Origin: Clostridiales bacterium
Lineage (GTDB): Bacteria; Bacillota; Clostridia; Oscillospirales; Acutalibacteraceae
Direction: 5' to 3'
NCBI GenBank assembly: GCA_018364155.1
Contig: JAGZMM010000002.1
Location: 62,001 to 126,000 of the forward strand
DNA: 64,000 bases
The translations under genes and the position numbers were made by a program. Below the pieces are notes generated by a model. That model worked only from the letters and a program-made list of their open reading frames with translations, made no database searches and was not told the DNA's origin. Positions 24,115 to 32,561 of the stretch are shown here, in pieces; the stretch's first letter is position 1, and the number at the start of each line of letters is the position of its first letter.

Positions 24115-25776
24115 ATGAAATACACCATTGGGGTGGATTTTGGGACGTTGTCCGCAAGAGCGGTGCTCGTGGAGGTACCCAGCGGACGGGAAGTTGCCGC
24201 TGCCGTATACGAGTATCCCCACGGGGTGATGGACAAGCAGCTACCCAGTGGCCGTAGACTGCCTTCGGACTGGGCGCTTCAGGATCCGGCGGATTATCTG
24301 CAGGCGCTGGGGCATACCATCCCGGCGGTACTCCGGGAGGCGGGCGTCTCGCCTGACGATGTGATCGGCGTCGGGACGGATTTCACCGCCTGTACGGTCC
24401 TGCCGGTGAAAGCGGACGGCACGCCCCTTTGCTTCCTGCCCCAGTGGAAAGACGAGCCTCATGCCTATGTAAAGCTCTGGAAGCATCACGCGGCGCAGGA
24501 TAAGGCCAATCGTCTCAACGCCATCGCCGAAGAACGGGGAGAAGCCTTTCTGGCCCGGTATGGGGGCAAGATTTCGTCTGAGTGGGCCATCCCGAAGCTG
24601 TGGCAGATTCTCGACGAGGCCCCTGAGGTGTACGAAGCCATGGACCGGTTCATCGAGGCGGCGGACTGGATTGTCTGGCAACTGACCGGGGTGGAAACCC
24701 GCAATTCCTGCACCGCCGGGTATAAGGAAATCTGGTCCAAACGCGATGGATACCCGCCGGAGGACTTTTTTGCCGCATTGGACGAGCGGCTTCGCCATGT
24801 GGTGGATGAAAAGCTGTCCAGAACCATCACCCCTTTGGGGAAAAAGGCCGGAGAAATCACCCAAAAGGCCGCCGGGCTCACCGGGTTAAACCCGGGGACG
24901 GCGGTAGCCGTGGGCAACGTGGACGCCCATGTATGCGTGCCGGCGGTGGGCATCGACGGGCCGGGTAAGCTCCTTGCCATTATAGGCACCTCTACCTGCC
25001 ACATCCTCATGGGCGAGGAGGAACGTAAGGTTCCGGGCATGTGCGGCGTGGTGGCCGACGGGGTCATGCCGGGCTACTTCGGTTATGAGGCGGGCCAGTC
25101 CTGCGTGGGGGATCATTTTGCCTGGTTTGTGGACAATTGCCTGCCCGCAGCCTACCAGGAGGACGCCAAGGCAAAGGGAGTCAACATTCATACTTATCTT
25201 CGTCAAAAGGCCCAGCAGCGAAAGCCAGGAGAGAGCGGCCTTCTGGCGCTGGACTGGTTCAACGGCAACCGGTCGGTGCTGGTGGATGTGGACCTGACCG
25301 GCCTGATTCTGGGGATGACCTTGCAGACAAAGCCGGAGGACATCTATCGCGCCCTCATCGAAGCCACCGCTTACGGTACCCGTATGATCGTGGAAACCTT
25401 CCGGGAAAACGGGGTGCCGGTGGACGCATTTTACGCCTCGGGCGGCATCAGCCAGAAGGACCCTATGGCTATGCAGATTTACGCGGATGTGCTGCGCATG
25501 CCGGTGCGCATTGCAGGCTCTGAGCAGGGCCCGGCGCTGGGCAGCGCCATCTTCGCCGCGGTTGCTGCCGGAAAGGATGCGGGCGGCTTTGCCGACGTGT
25601 TCGACGCGGCGCGTAAGATGGGCAAGGTAAAAGAAGCGGCGTATGAGCCGGTGGCCGAGCACGCGCAGGTGTACGACCGGCTTTACGCAGAATACAAAAG
25701 CCTCCACGACTATTTCGGCCGCGGGGAAAACGATGTGATGAAGCGGCTCAAGGCCATCAAAAAGCAGGCGAATTGA
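24115..25776 (+). CDS. araB: Ribulokinase
   Basis: This 553-residue FGGY kinase phosphorylates L-ribulose to L-ribulose 5-phosphate. It begins with the phosphate-1 motif GVDFGTLSARAVL, whose TLSARA form is typical of AraB, and has GTDFTACTVLPV, IGTSTCH for the second phosphate motif, and EATAYGTRMIVE near the C-terminus. The ATG at 24115 has AGAGG about 10 nt upstream; the earlier ATG has no site. It is the first gene of araB-araA-araD. Confidence 0.93.
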   Translation: MKYTIGVDFGTLSARAVLVEVPSGREVAAAVYEYPHGVMDKQLPSGRRLPSDWALQDPADYLQALGHTIPAVLREAGVSPDDVIGVGTDFTACTVLPVKADGTPLCFLPQWKDEPHAYVKLWKHHAAQDKANRLNAIAEERGEAFLARYGGKISSEWAIPKLWQILDEAPEVYEAMDRFIEAADWIVWQLTGVETRNSCTAGYKEIWSKRDGYPPEDFFAALDERLRHVVDEKLSRTITPLGKKAGEITQKAAGLTGLNPGTAVAVGNVDAHVCVPAVGIDGPGKLLAIIGTSTCHILMGEEERKVPGMCGVVADGVMPGYFGYEAGQSCVGDHFAWFVDNCLPAAYQEDAKAKGVNIHTYLRQKAQQRKPGESGLLALDWFNGNRSVLVDVDLTGLILGMTLQTKPEDIYRALIEATAYGTRMIVETFRENGVPVDAFYASGGISQKDPMAMQIYADVLRMPVRIAGSEQGPALGSAIFAAVAAGKDAGGFADVFDAARKMGKVKEAAYEPVAEHAQVYDRLYAEYKSLHDYFGRGENDVMKRLKAIKKQAN

Positions 25777-25847
25777 CCGCTTAGGATAGAACATCCGTCT
25801 TTATGGGGATGGGTTTCAACGGTTTATAAGGAAAAGGGGAATTCATT

Positions 25848-27323
25848 ATGGAGCAGCAATACACCTTTTGGTTCATCGCCGGTACCCAGGATTTGTATGG
25901 GGCCGAGGTGGTGCGCCAGGTAAACGACCATGCCAGAATCATTGCCAAGGCTCTCGACGAGGACCCGTCGGTTCCCGGCAGGGTGGTGTGTATGCCGGCG
26001 GTGCGAAATGCCAGCGAGATTACCGACGTGATGACCAAAGCCAGCGCCGACGAGTCCTGTGTGGGTGTCATCACCTGGATGCATACCTTCTCGCCGTCGA
26101 AAATGTGGATCGGAGGACTGACGAGGCTTACGAAGCCCTGGCTGCATCTGCACACCCAGTTTAACCGGGACATTCCCTTTGACGAGATCGACATGGATTA
26201 CATGAATCTCAACCAGTCCGCCCACGGGGACCGGGAACACGGCTTTATCGGCGCTAGGCTTCGCCTGCCCCGCAAGGTCATCGCCGGGTACTGGGGGGAC
26301 GAAGCCACCCGTGCCCGGGTGGGGCGCTGGATGCGCGCGGCCATCGGCGCGTATGAGAGCCGCCGGCTGAAGGTGTGCCGGTTCGGGGACAATATGCGCG
26401 AGGTAGCCGTCACCGAAGGGGACAAGGTGGAAGCCCAGATTAAGCTGGGCTGGTCGGTCAATTCCTGGGGCGTGGGAGACTTAGTCAGCATTGTCGACCG
26501 GGTGACCGAGGCCCAGATCGACGCCAAAATGAAGGAATACCGGGAACGGTATGACCTTCACACCGACGATGTGGATGCGGTGCGCTACCAGGCGAAGCTG
26601 GAAGTGGCTCTGCGCAAGTTCCTGGAGGTAGGCGGCTTCGGCGCGTTTACCGACAACTTCCAGGACCTGCAGCAGCTTCGGCAGTTGGGCGGCCTTGCGG
26701 TGCAAAACCTGATGGCTGACGGCTACGGCTTCGGCGGGGAAGGGGACTGGAAAATCGCCGCCCTTCACCGCATCGTCAAGCTTATGAGCACCGGCCTTTC
26801 CGGCGGCACTGCTTTTATGGAAGACTATACCTATCATATGGACCCGCAAAATCCGGGCATTTTGGGCGCCCATATGCTGGAGGTGGACCCGGACATCGCG
26901 GTGACCAAGCCCTGCATCGAGGTCCATCCCCTGGGCATTGGAGACCGGGAACCCCCGGCCCGCCTGACCTTCAAGACCGGGGAAGGGGACGCCGTTGTCA
27001 TCAGCCTTGTGGATATGGGCGGCCGGATGCGCATGATTGTCAACGACGTACATGCCACCGCTCCCTTTGAGGAGATGCCAAAGCTCCCGGTGGCCCAGGT
27101 TATGTGGAAGCCGTTGCCGGACCTGACGACTTCGGCGGAAGGCTGGATACTGGCGGGCGGCGCCCACCATACCGTCTTAAGCTACGGGCTGGACGCGGAA
27201 ATCCTGCGGGATTTCGCCCGGATTATGGACATCGAATTTGTTCACATCGGCAAGGATACCAAGCTCGAGGAGCTGGAGAAGGAACTGATGTGGAACGATC
27301 TCTATTGGAAACTCAAATCCTGA
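25848..27323 (+). CDS. araA: L-arabinose isomerase
   Basis: This 491-residue protein converts L-arabinose to L-ribulose. It shows the AraA N-terminus (FWFIAGTQDLYG), the HTFSPSKMWI segment, FGDNMREVAVTEGDKVEAQ, and the metal-site region with EVHPLGIGDREPPARLTF and GGAHHTV. Length agrees with the family (about 490-500). It sits 71 nt after araB with AAGGGG about 9 nt before the ATG, and 19 nt before araD. Confidence 0.95.
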   Translation: MEQQYTFWFIAGTQDLYGAEVVRQVNDHARIIAKALDEDPSVPGRVVCMPAVRNASEITDVMTKASADESCVGVITWMHTFSPSKMWIGGLTRLTKPWLHLHTQFNRDIPFDEIDMDYMNLNQSAHGDREHGFIGARLRLPRKVIAGYWGDEATRARVGRWMRAAIGAYESRRLKVCRFGDNMREVAVTEGDKVEAQIKLGWSVNSWGVGDLVSIVDRVTEAQIDAKMKEYRERYDLHTDDVDAVRYQAKLEVALRKFLEVGGFGAFTDNFQDLQQLRQLGGLAVQNLMADGYGFGGEGDWKIAALHRIVKLMSTGLSGGTAFMEDYTYHMDPQNPGILGAHMLEVDPDIAVTKPCIEVHPLGIGDREPPARLTFKTGEGDAVVISLVDMGGRMRMIVNDVHATAPFEEMPKLPVAQVMWKPLPDLTTSAEGWILAGGAHHTVLSYGLDAEILRDFARIMDIEFVHIGKDTKLEELEKELMWNDLYWKLKS

Positions 27324-27342
27324 GAAAGCGGAGGAACGAGAC

Positions 27343-28047
27343 ATGCTGGAAGCACTCAAAGAGGAGGTCTTTGCCGCCAATTTGCAGCTGCCGGCCCACG
27401 GCCTGGTGGTCTTTACCTGGGGCAACGTCTCCGGCATCGACCGGGCATCGGGCCTGGTGGTCATCAAGCCCTCCGGCGTCTCCTATGAGGAGATGACAGC
27501 TAAGGACATGGTGGTGGTCAGTTTGGAGGGCGACGTGGTGGAAGGGTCCCTCAATCCTTCCTCCGATACCCCTACCCACCTGGAGCTTTACCGAAGGTTT
27601 CCGTCTCTTGGCGGCATCGTCCATACCCATTCCCGCTGGGCTACCATCTGGGCCCAGGCCGGGCGGGATATTCCCGCCTACGGCACTACCCACGCCGACG
27701 CGTTCTACGGCCCGGTTCCCTGTACCAGGGCCCTCACCGAGGAGGAAATCCATGGGGAATACGAATGGGAAACCGGCCGGGTGATGGTGGAAACCTTTCA
27801 AAAGAAACGCATCGATCCCCAGCAGATCCCTGCGGTTCTCGTGAAAGCCCACGGGCCTTTCACTTGGGGAAGCACCCCTAAGGATGCGGTGCACAATGCC
27901 GTGGTCCTCGAAGAGGTGGCCATGATGGCCTGGCACACGGAGGTGCTGCCCCAGACGGCCGCGCGCCCGTCCATGCAGCAGGCGCTGCTTGACAAGCACT
28001 TTCTTCGCAAGCACGGCCCCGGCGCTTATTACGGACAAACGAAATAG
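27343..28047 (+). CDS. araD: L-ribulose-5-phosphate 4-epimerase
   Basis: This 234-residue class II aldolase-fold enzyme makes D-xylulose 5-phosphate. The Zn ligands are the two histidines of GGIVHTHSRW and the later His of VLVKAHGPFTWG; TWGNVSGIDR and IKPSGVSYEE form the phosphate-binding part. GGAGG lies 8 nt before the ATG. It closes the arabinose operon. No araR regulator or transporter gene is in the window. Confidence 0.94.
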   Translation: MLEALKEEVFAANLQLPAHGLVVFTWGNVSGIDRASGLVVIKPSGVSYEEMTAKDMVVVSLEGDVVEGSLNPSSDTPTHLELYRRFPSLGGIVHTHSRWATIWAQAGRDIPAYGTTHADAFYGPVPCTRALTEEEIHGEYEWETGRVMVETFQKKRIDPQQIPAVLVKAHGPFTWGSTPKDAVHNAVVLEEVAMMAWHTEVLPQTAARPSMQQALLDKHFLRKHGPGAYYGQTK

Positions 28048-28051
28048 AAAT

Positions 28052-28088
28052 CGGCCCGCTTCTCGGAACCCTTCCGGAAAGCGGGCCG
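28052..28088 (+). terminator. Hairpin after araD
   Basis: A 10-bp perfect stem (28052-28061 with 28079-28088, CGGCCCGCTT) follows araD but lacks a T tract, so termination may be weak and the GNAT gene downstream may be read through. Confidence 0.5.
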
Positions 28089-28113
28089 GTCCTTGTGTTG
28101 GGAGGAAATATAG

Positions 28114-28656
28114 ATGAAGGAAATTTTACAAACCAGGCGGCTGCGGCTGCGGGAGATGACCAAAGCCGATTTTCACAACCTCTGCACGGTTTTGCAGGAT
28201 GAAAAGGTCATGTACGCCTATGAGCATGCCTTTTCCGATGAGGAGGTAGAAGACTGGCTCGAACGCCAGTTGGAGCGGTACCGGCGCGACGGCTTCGGGT
28301 TGTGGGCGGTGGAACGCAGGGATACCGGCGAGTTCCTCGGCCAGACTGGGCTTACTTGGCAGGAGACGGGCCGCGGGCAGGAAATCGAAATTGGGTACCT
28401 GTTTCGACGCAGCGTCTGGCACCGCGGGTATGCCACCGAGGCGGCCCAGGGCTGTAAGCGGTATGCCTTTGAGCAACTGGGCGCCAGCCGGGTGGTGGCC
28501 ATCATCCGAGAGAATAACCACGCGTCCCAGAAGGTGGCACGCCGACTGGGAATGAAACCTATTGATAAAATTGTGAAGCATTATTACCATATGGATATGC
28601 CGCATCTGGTGTTTGCCCTGGAAAGGGAGGAAGCGGGCGGTGTATCCGAGTTGTAA
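28114..28656 (+). CDS. GNAT family N-acetyltransferase (RimJ/RimL-like)
   Basis: This 180-residue protein begins with LQTRRLRLREM, the strand typical of the Acetyltransf_3 (RimJ/RimL) group, and has the acetyl-CoA motif region IEIGYLFRRSVWHRGYATEAA and the NNHASQKVARRLGM helix. The natural substrate is unknown; ribosomal protein or small-molecule acetylation is typical. GGGAGG lies 8 nt before the ATG. It lies 66 nt after araD, separated only by a hairpin with no T tract. Confidence 0.85.
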   Translation: MKEILQTRRLRLREMTKADFHNLCTVLQDEKVMYAYEHAFSDEEVEDWLERQLERYRRDGFGLWAVERRDTGEFLGQTGLTWQETGRGQEIEIGYLFRRSVWHRGYATEAAQGCKRYAFEQLGASRVVAIIRENNHASQKVARRLGMKPIDKIVKHYYHMDMPHLVFALEREEAGGVSEL

Positions 28657-28714
28657 AAAAACGAGAAATCAAGCAAATTCCGCGCAAATTCCATCTATTT
28701 TGAGAAAAAAAGAC

Positions 28715-28743
28715 TTGTAATTTTCTTTGGATAATTGCATAAT
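28715..28743 (+). promoter_or_regulatory. Promoter of LCP-phosphatase operon
   Basis: TTGTAA (28715-28720) and CATAAT (28738-28743) are 17 nt apart, giving a leader of about 125 nt before the LCP gene. Confidence 0.55.
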
Positions 28744-28876
28744 AGAAAAATATGAGGAAGGGTGAACTGGGAAGAAAGGCCCGGTTTTCATAGAGGGGGA
28801 CGGTTTTTCGGCGAGATTTTGCATGCGGATACATATCGCCGTCCAAAAGAGAAATACTGTGAAAAAAGGAGCCGTT

Positions 28877-29962
28877 ATGAAAAAGAAAAACGATGAAGTG
28901 GATCTTAACGAGCTGGGCAATGAAAAAAAGTCCGGAAAAAAGGTTGCGAAATATACGACCCTGGGATGTCTGGGGTTGATTGTCCTGGCGATCATTGCAG
29001 TGGTTGTTGCCGTATGGGTGATCGTAGGCAGGACCGGTTCGGAGGTGCCTACGCCTTCCTGGCCGTCGGTGCCGCTCAATTCTGACCAGTCTATGCCGGA
29101 CCTGGCGGTGATCGACGAGGACGTATATAACGTCTTGCTCATCGGCGTGGATTCCCGCACCGAGAGCCTGTCAGGCAACACCGACAGCATGATCATCGTC
29201 TCGCTGGACAACACCCATCAAAAGCTGAAAATGATTTCTCTGATGCGCGACAGCTGGGTGACCATTCCCGGGTACTACGACATGAAGCTCAACCATGCCT
29301 ATACTCTGGGCGGGCCAGACCTATTGATGGATACCATCGAGTACAATTACAATTTTAAGATTGATAAGTACGCCATTGTGAACTTCGAGATGTTCGAGCA
29401 GGTGGTCAATACCCTGGGCGGTGTGGAAATCGAACTGACCGAGGCGGAAGTCGAGCATCTGGACAGAGAATATTACGGGACCTTGGGCGATCTGCACGAG
29501 GGTGTGAACCTGCTCGACGGCAATGCGGCCTTGTCCTACGCCCGTATCCGCAAAATGGCGGGCGACGACTTCCAGCGCACCCAGCGCCAGCGCAACGTCA
29601 TTCAGGCGGTGGTAAAGAGCGCGAAGAATATGGATGTGTTCAAGATTGTAGGCCTGGCAAACTCGGTTTTGCCTCATGTAAAGACCAACATCCCTACAAA
29701 CGAGGTTCTTTCGCTTGCCTATAATTCCATGACTTATCTGCAATACCCGGTGGAGGAGTTCCGTTTACCGGTGGACGATACCTGGAAATACGGTTCCCAT
29801 GAATTTAGCGGCCAAATGCTCTCCACGGTGGACTATGATACCAAGGAAAACGGCCTGCTGATGCACGAGTTTATTTATGAGGACGGCACCGTTCCTTCCG
29901 AGCCGGAAACGTCTTCTTCCTCGTCGGCCTCCAAGGCGTCGGCCTCTTCTAGGAAGAAATAA
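28877..29962 (+). CDS. LytR-CpsA-Psr (LCP) family wall polymer transferase
   Basis: This 361-residue protein has a charged cytoplasmic tail, one membrane segment (about residues 34-56) and an extracellular LCP domain: NVLLIGVDSRTESLSGNTD, MISLMRDSWVTIPG, KLNHAYTLGG, and LSYARIRKMAGDDFQRTQRQR with the conserved arginines that bind the polyprenyl pyrophosphate. It attaches wall teichoic acid-like polymers or capsule to peptidoglycan. The C-terminus is a Ser/Ala-rich tail. AAAAGGAG precedes the ATG. It is followed by a CpsB-like phosphatase, a pairing usual in capsule loci. Confidence 0.92.
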   Translation: MKKKNDEVDLNELGNEKKSGKKVAKYTTLGCLGLIVLAIIAVVVAVWVIVGRTGSEVPTPSWPSVPLNSDQSMPDLAVIDEDVYNVLLIGVDSRTESLSGNTDSMIIVSLDNTHQKLKMISLMRDSWVTIPGYYDMKLNHAYTLGGPDLLMDTIEYNYNFKIDKYAIVNFEMFEQVVNTLGGVEIELTEAEVEHLDREYYGTLGDLHEGVNLLDGNAALSYARIRKMAGDDFQRTQRQRNVIQAVVKSAKNMDVFKIVGLANSVLPHVKTNIPTNEVLSLAYNSMTYLQYPVEEFRLPVDDTWKYGSHEFSGQMLSTVDYDTKENGLLMHEFIYEDGTVPSEPETSSSSSASKASASSRKK

Positions 29963-29991
29963 ACCAGCAGCAAACCGAGGGGGTGACCTCG

Positions 29992-30768
29992 ATGGTCGAT
30001 ATCCACACGCATATTCTTCCCAAGATGGACGATGGGGCTTCTTCTCTGGAAGAGTCCCTCGAAATGTGCGCCGCAGCTGCGGAGAGTGGAGTGAAAACCA
30101 TCGTGGCCACCCCTCATTTTTATGACGTGGAGGCTACCGACGCATTTCTGGAAAAGCGGGAAGAGCGCCTTGCACTTTTGAAAAACGGTCTGGCGGAGAG
30201 CGGGCAGTCCCTCGAGATTCGGGTGGGAGCCGAGGTGGCCATGCGCCCGGAGTTGTATTCCCGCCGGGACCAGTTGAAAAGGCTTTCTTTGGGCGATACT
30301 CGGTATCTGTTGGCGGAAATGCCCTTTTCCCCTATTCCCATGCAGGAGGTATTTGATTACGTCGAGTTGATTTTCGATCAGGGTTTGATTCCTGTAATCG
30401 CTCATCCGGAGCGATATGCTTATTTTCAGGAGAATTACGACATTCCCAATCTCCTTTTGGAAAAGGGAGCGGTGCTGCAGGTGACAGCCCAAAGCCTGGT
30501 GGGTGCCTTCGGTCCTAAGCCGATGAAGCTGGCACAGGCGATGCTGCGGGCGGACGCTATTGACTGCCTTGCATCCGATGCCCATGAGGCGTACGGCAGG
30601 CGGGGGGCGGACCTGCTTGCCATCCGGGATTTGCTTTTTGCCCAGGGAATTCCGGAAAGTCTGCTTTCCCGGATGATGGAGGAAACGCCGGGCCAGATCA
30701 TGGCGGACGTGGACATTTTCGACCGGCGGATCGGGTATATTTTGCCGCCCAAACGGTTTGGGCGCTAG
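29992..30768 (+). CDS. CpsB/YwqE-like PHP-domain protein tyrosine phosphatase
   Basis: This 258-residue PHP protein starts with the metal motif MVDIHTHILPKMDDGA, and has VATPHFYD, a VGAEV segment, VIAHPERYAY and LASDAHEAYGRR, the full set of metal ligands of the CpsB/Wzb-like Gram-positive tyrosine phosphatases. They dephosphorylate BY-kinases that regulate polysaccharide export. GAGGGGG lies 8 nt before the ATG, 29 nt after the LCP gene. No tyrosine kinase or Wzz-type gene is in the window, so its partner is elsewhere. Confidence 0.9.
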   Translation: MVDIHTHILPKMDDGASSLEESLEMCAAAAESGVKTIVATPHFYDVEATDAFLEKREERLALLKNGLAESGQSLEIRVGAEVAMRPELYSRRDQLKRLSLGDTRYLLAEMPFSPIPMQEVFDYVELIFDQGLIPVIAHPERYAYFQENYDIPNLLLEKGAVLQVTAQSLVGAFGPKPMKLAQAMLRADAIDCLASDAHEAYGRRGADLLAIRDLLFAQGIPESLLSRMMEETPGQIMADVDIFDRRIGYILPPKRFGR

Positions 30769-30786
30769 GGTACAAAGGAGGAACCG

Positions 30787-31221
30787 ATGAGGGAACACCG
30801 CATTTCCGACTTTTTATGGAGAACGAGAAAGGGAAACGCGTGGATATGCGGCGGGAGTGCCGCATTGTACATAGGAGCGGCTTTGTGGTTTTTATGCACG
30901 CCGGCCAAACTGGTGGGAATTTTCCCACCATGTTTTTTTTATCGCGTGACGGGATTTCGCTGCGTGGGCTGCGGAGGGACCAGGGCAATCGAATCTCTTC
31001 TCCATGGCCAGATCGGGCAGGCGGTCTATTATAACCCGTTGGTGGTTCTGATGGCGGCAGTCCTTTTAAGCATGTGGATCTGGCTGTTGGTCGGATGCCT
31101 TCGCCGGGAATACCGGCCGCCGCATATTCGCCATGCGGGCGCGTATGCGCTGATTTTCACCGGCTTGGTGGTGGTTTTCCTGGTGGTGCGAAACCTGCCC
31201 TTTTATCCGTTTATGCGCTGA
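30787..31221 (+). CDS. DUF2752 membrane protein
   Basis: This 144-residue protein has three hydrophobic segments (about residues 20-38, 80-102 and 118-136) and the DUF2752 signature FYRVTGFRCVGCGGTRAIESL, in which the cysteines Cys-x2-Cys and T-R-A are conserved. Function of the family is not known. GGAGG precedes the ATG, 18 nt after the phosphatase gene, so it belongs to the LCP transcript. Confidence 0.85.
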   Translation: MREHRISDFLWRTRKGNAWICGGSAALYIGAALWFLCTPAKLVGIFPPCFFYRVTGFRCVGCGGTRAIESLLHGQIGQAVYYNPLVVLMAAVLLSMWIWLLVGCLRREYRPPHIRHAGAYALIFTGLVVVFLVVRNLPFYPFMR

Positions 31222-31282
31222 ATGCAGCCAAGTAGAGACCGTGCCCGATGCAGTTTTGGGACCGGATGATCAGGAGAATCTC

Positions 31283-31576
31283 ATGAAAGAGAACAAATAC
31301 GACGAGAAAACGTTTTTCCAACAGTATAGCCGGATGTCCCGTTCGGTACAGGGATTGGAAGGCGCACGGCTCATTTTCTTAGGCGAGGACGTGGTTAAGT
31401 ACCACAGAACCCTAACTACCTACCTAAACAGCCTTCTGCACGCGGGCTTTTCGATTTCCTCCGTTGTAGAGCCGATGCCTGCGCCGGATTTGCTTGCCGC
31501 TGTTCCCGACATGAAAGAGGAGCTTCGCCGGCCGATGATGCTGCTCGTAGCGGCAAAGAAGCTGAACAAAGAATAA
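31283..31576 (+). pseudogene. Internally deleted SAM-dependent methyltransferase (in-frame remnant)
   Basis: The 97-codon frame joins two ends of a class I methyltransferase family without its middle. Residues 1-28 (MKENKYDEKTFFQQYSRMS..GLEGA) match the family's N-terminal helix, and residues 29-97 (LGEDVVKYHRTLTTYLNSLL through LRRPMMLLVAAKKL) match its C-terminal region. The roughly 150 residues between, holding the SAM-binding Rossmann motifs, are missing; the join at Ala28/Arg29 is in frame. AGGAG lies 8 nt before the ATG and the frame is intact, so a short protein may still be made. Methyl transfer is not possible without the SAM site. The family assignment is by recall of the family ends. 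Confidence 0.75.
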
Positions 31577-31587
31577 AAAATAGGCAT

Positions 31588-31630
31588 AAAGCAGAGAGGC
31601 AGAGCTTATTTAGCTCTGCCTCTCTGCTTT
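31588..31630 (+). terminator. Very strong terminator
   Basis: A 19-bp perfect stem (31588-31606 with 31612-31630, core GCAGAGAGGCAGAGC) and a short TATTT loop end in TTTT. It closes the LCP transcript and may serve the facing membrane protein gene too. Confidence 0.92.
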
Positions 31631-31664
31631 TCGTCCACAAAAGATCTTTGCCGGCTTCGTTGTG

Positions 31665-32108
31665 TTAAGGCGCCGGCGGGATTCTCTTTTGAATTTCCAA
31701 TATGGCTTGGTTTCGGTTTGCCATTGCCGTGACCGCATAGGTTTTGTCCTGCGTCTGGAGAAACAGGCGATGGTTCGTGACACGGATGGTTTGAATCGCG
31801 GAAAAGGGCAATTGAAACTTGGTCCCTTTGAATACAGTGCATCCCTCCACACAGGTTTCATATACCGCTACATAAGACGATTGGCTCTTCCAAACCGTCA
31901 AAATAGCGACAACGGGAAAGGCAATCAGCAGGGTGCCAAAGAGATAGGAAAGCGATTCGTAGCAAGTGCAGCTTACCGGGCGAAAGGCCGCCGGATTGTT
32001 CAAGCAATAGATTCCGAGGAAATAGAAAAAGGGAAAGCTGACAGCGAGGATGGCCAAACGCACAATCTGCACTTTTTTTGTCGTGACAATCAGATTGCCT
32101 TTGTGCAT
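31665..32108 (-). CDS. Small membrane protein with PH-like C-terminal domain, unknown function
   Basis: This 147-residue protein has two hydrophobic segments (about residues 16-34 and 55-72) and a C-terminal soluble part (FKGTKFQLPFSAIQTIRVTNHRLFLQTQDKTYAV) resembling bacterial PH-like domains of membrane proteins. I do not recognise a named family. GAGGGG lies about 9 nt before the ATG and a near-consensus promoter precedes it. It is divergent from an XRE regulator that probably controls it. The region is less GC-rich than its flanks. Confidence 0.65.
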   Translation of the reverse strand: MHKGNLIVTTKKVQIVRLAILAVSFPFFYFLGIYCLNNPAAFRPVSCTCYESLSYLFGTLLIAFPVVAILTVWKSQSSYVAVYETCVEGCTVFKGTKFQLPFSAIQTIRVTNHRLFLQTQDKTYAVTAMANRNQAILEIQKRIPPAP

Positions 32109-32183
32109 AGCCTTGTACCCCTCAGATTGGTTTTGTAGAAATTGCCCTCGACGAAAAACCGACTTTTAATCATCTTTTTTATA

Positions 32184-32212
32184 ATTGTATCTAACGTTCG
32201 TGGTATTGTCAA
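32184..32212 (-). promoter_or_regulatory. Promoter of small membrane protein gene, with AACGTT in spacer
   Basis: TTGACA (32207-32212) and TACAAT (32184-32189) on the minus strand are 17 nt apart. The palindrome AACGTT sits in the spacer, a plausible operator for the divergent XRE regulator. Confidence 0.65.
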
Positions 32213-32250
32213 GAATAAATATGGAAAAGATGATTAGCGGTGGGGTGACT

Positions 32251-32505
32251 ATGCGGCTTTACACACTTGGCGATCGGTGCAATATTTCAGGCGAACGCAT
32301 CAAAGAGGCACGCAAGCAAGCGAAGATGTCTCAGGAAATTCTGGCGGCACGGCTTCAGCTGCGGGGCTTGCAGATGGGGCAAATGGCAGTCAGCCGGATT
32401 GAGACGGGGAAAAGACTTGTGCCGGATTTTGAATTGCCCATTATTGCGGATGCGTTGGGCGTTACCACGGACTGGCTTTTAGGCGTTGATTCGAAAACAA
32501 AATAA
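32251..32505 (+). CDS. XRE-family HTH transcriptional regulator
   Basis: This 84-residue protein is a single Cro/CI-type helix-turn-helix: RIKEARKQAKMSQEILAARL, then QMAVSRIETGKR and DFELPIIADALGVTTDWLLG. The extra residues RLQLRGLQMGQMAVSR make a longer turn than usual. GGTGGGG precedes the ATG at 32251. Its last five codons are part of a 27-bp hairpin. It probably represses its own promoter and the divergent membrane protein gene. Confidence 0.88.
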   Translation: MRLYTLGDRCNISGERIKEARKQAKMSQEILAARLQLRGLQMGQMAVSRIETGKRLVPDFELPIIADALGVTTDWLLGVDSKTK

Positions 32506-32550
32506 AGGCGGCATGACCGAAACGTCATGCCGCCTTTATTTTGTTTTCGA
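32491..32550 (+). terminator. Perfect 27-bp inverted repeat, bidirectional terminator
   Basis: Bases 32491-32517 and 32524-32550 are exactly complementary around the 6-nt loop CGAAAC. The left arm contains the last codons and the stop of the XRE gene; the stem has A/T runs on both sides of a GGCGGCATGAC core, so it can stop transcription from both directions. It lies between two convergent genes. Confidence 0.9.
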
Positions 32551-32561
32551 CGAAACTGCTT

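Noticed and set aside
31662..32138. Plus-strand 158-codon frame opposite the small membrane protein
   Set aside because: The minus-strand frame has membrane segments, a binding site and a promoter; this one has none of them.
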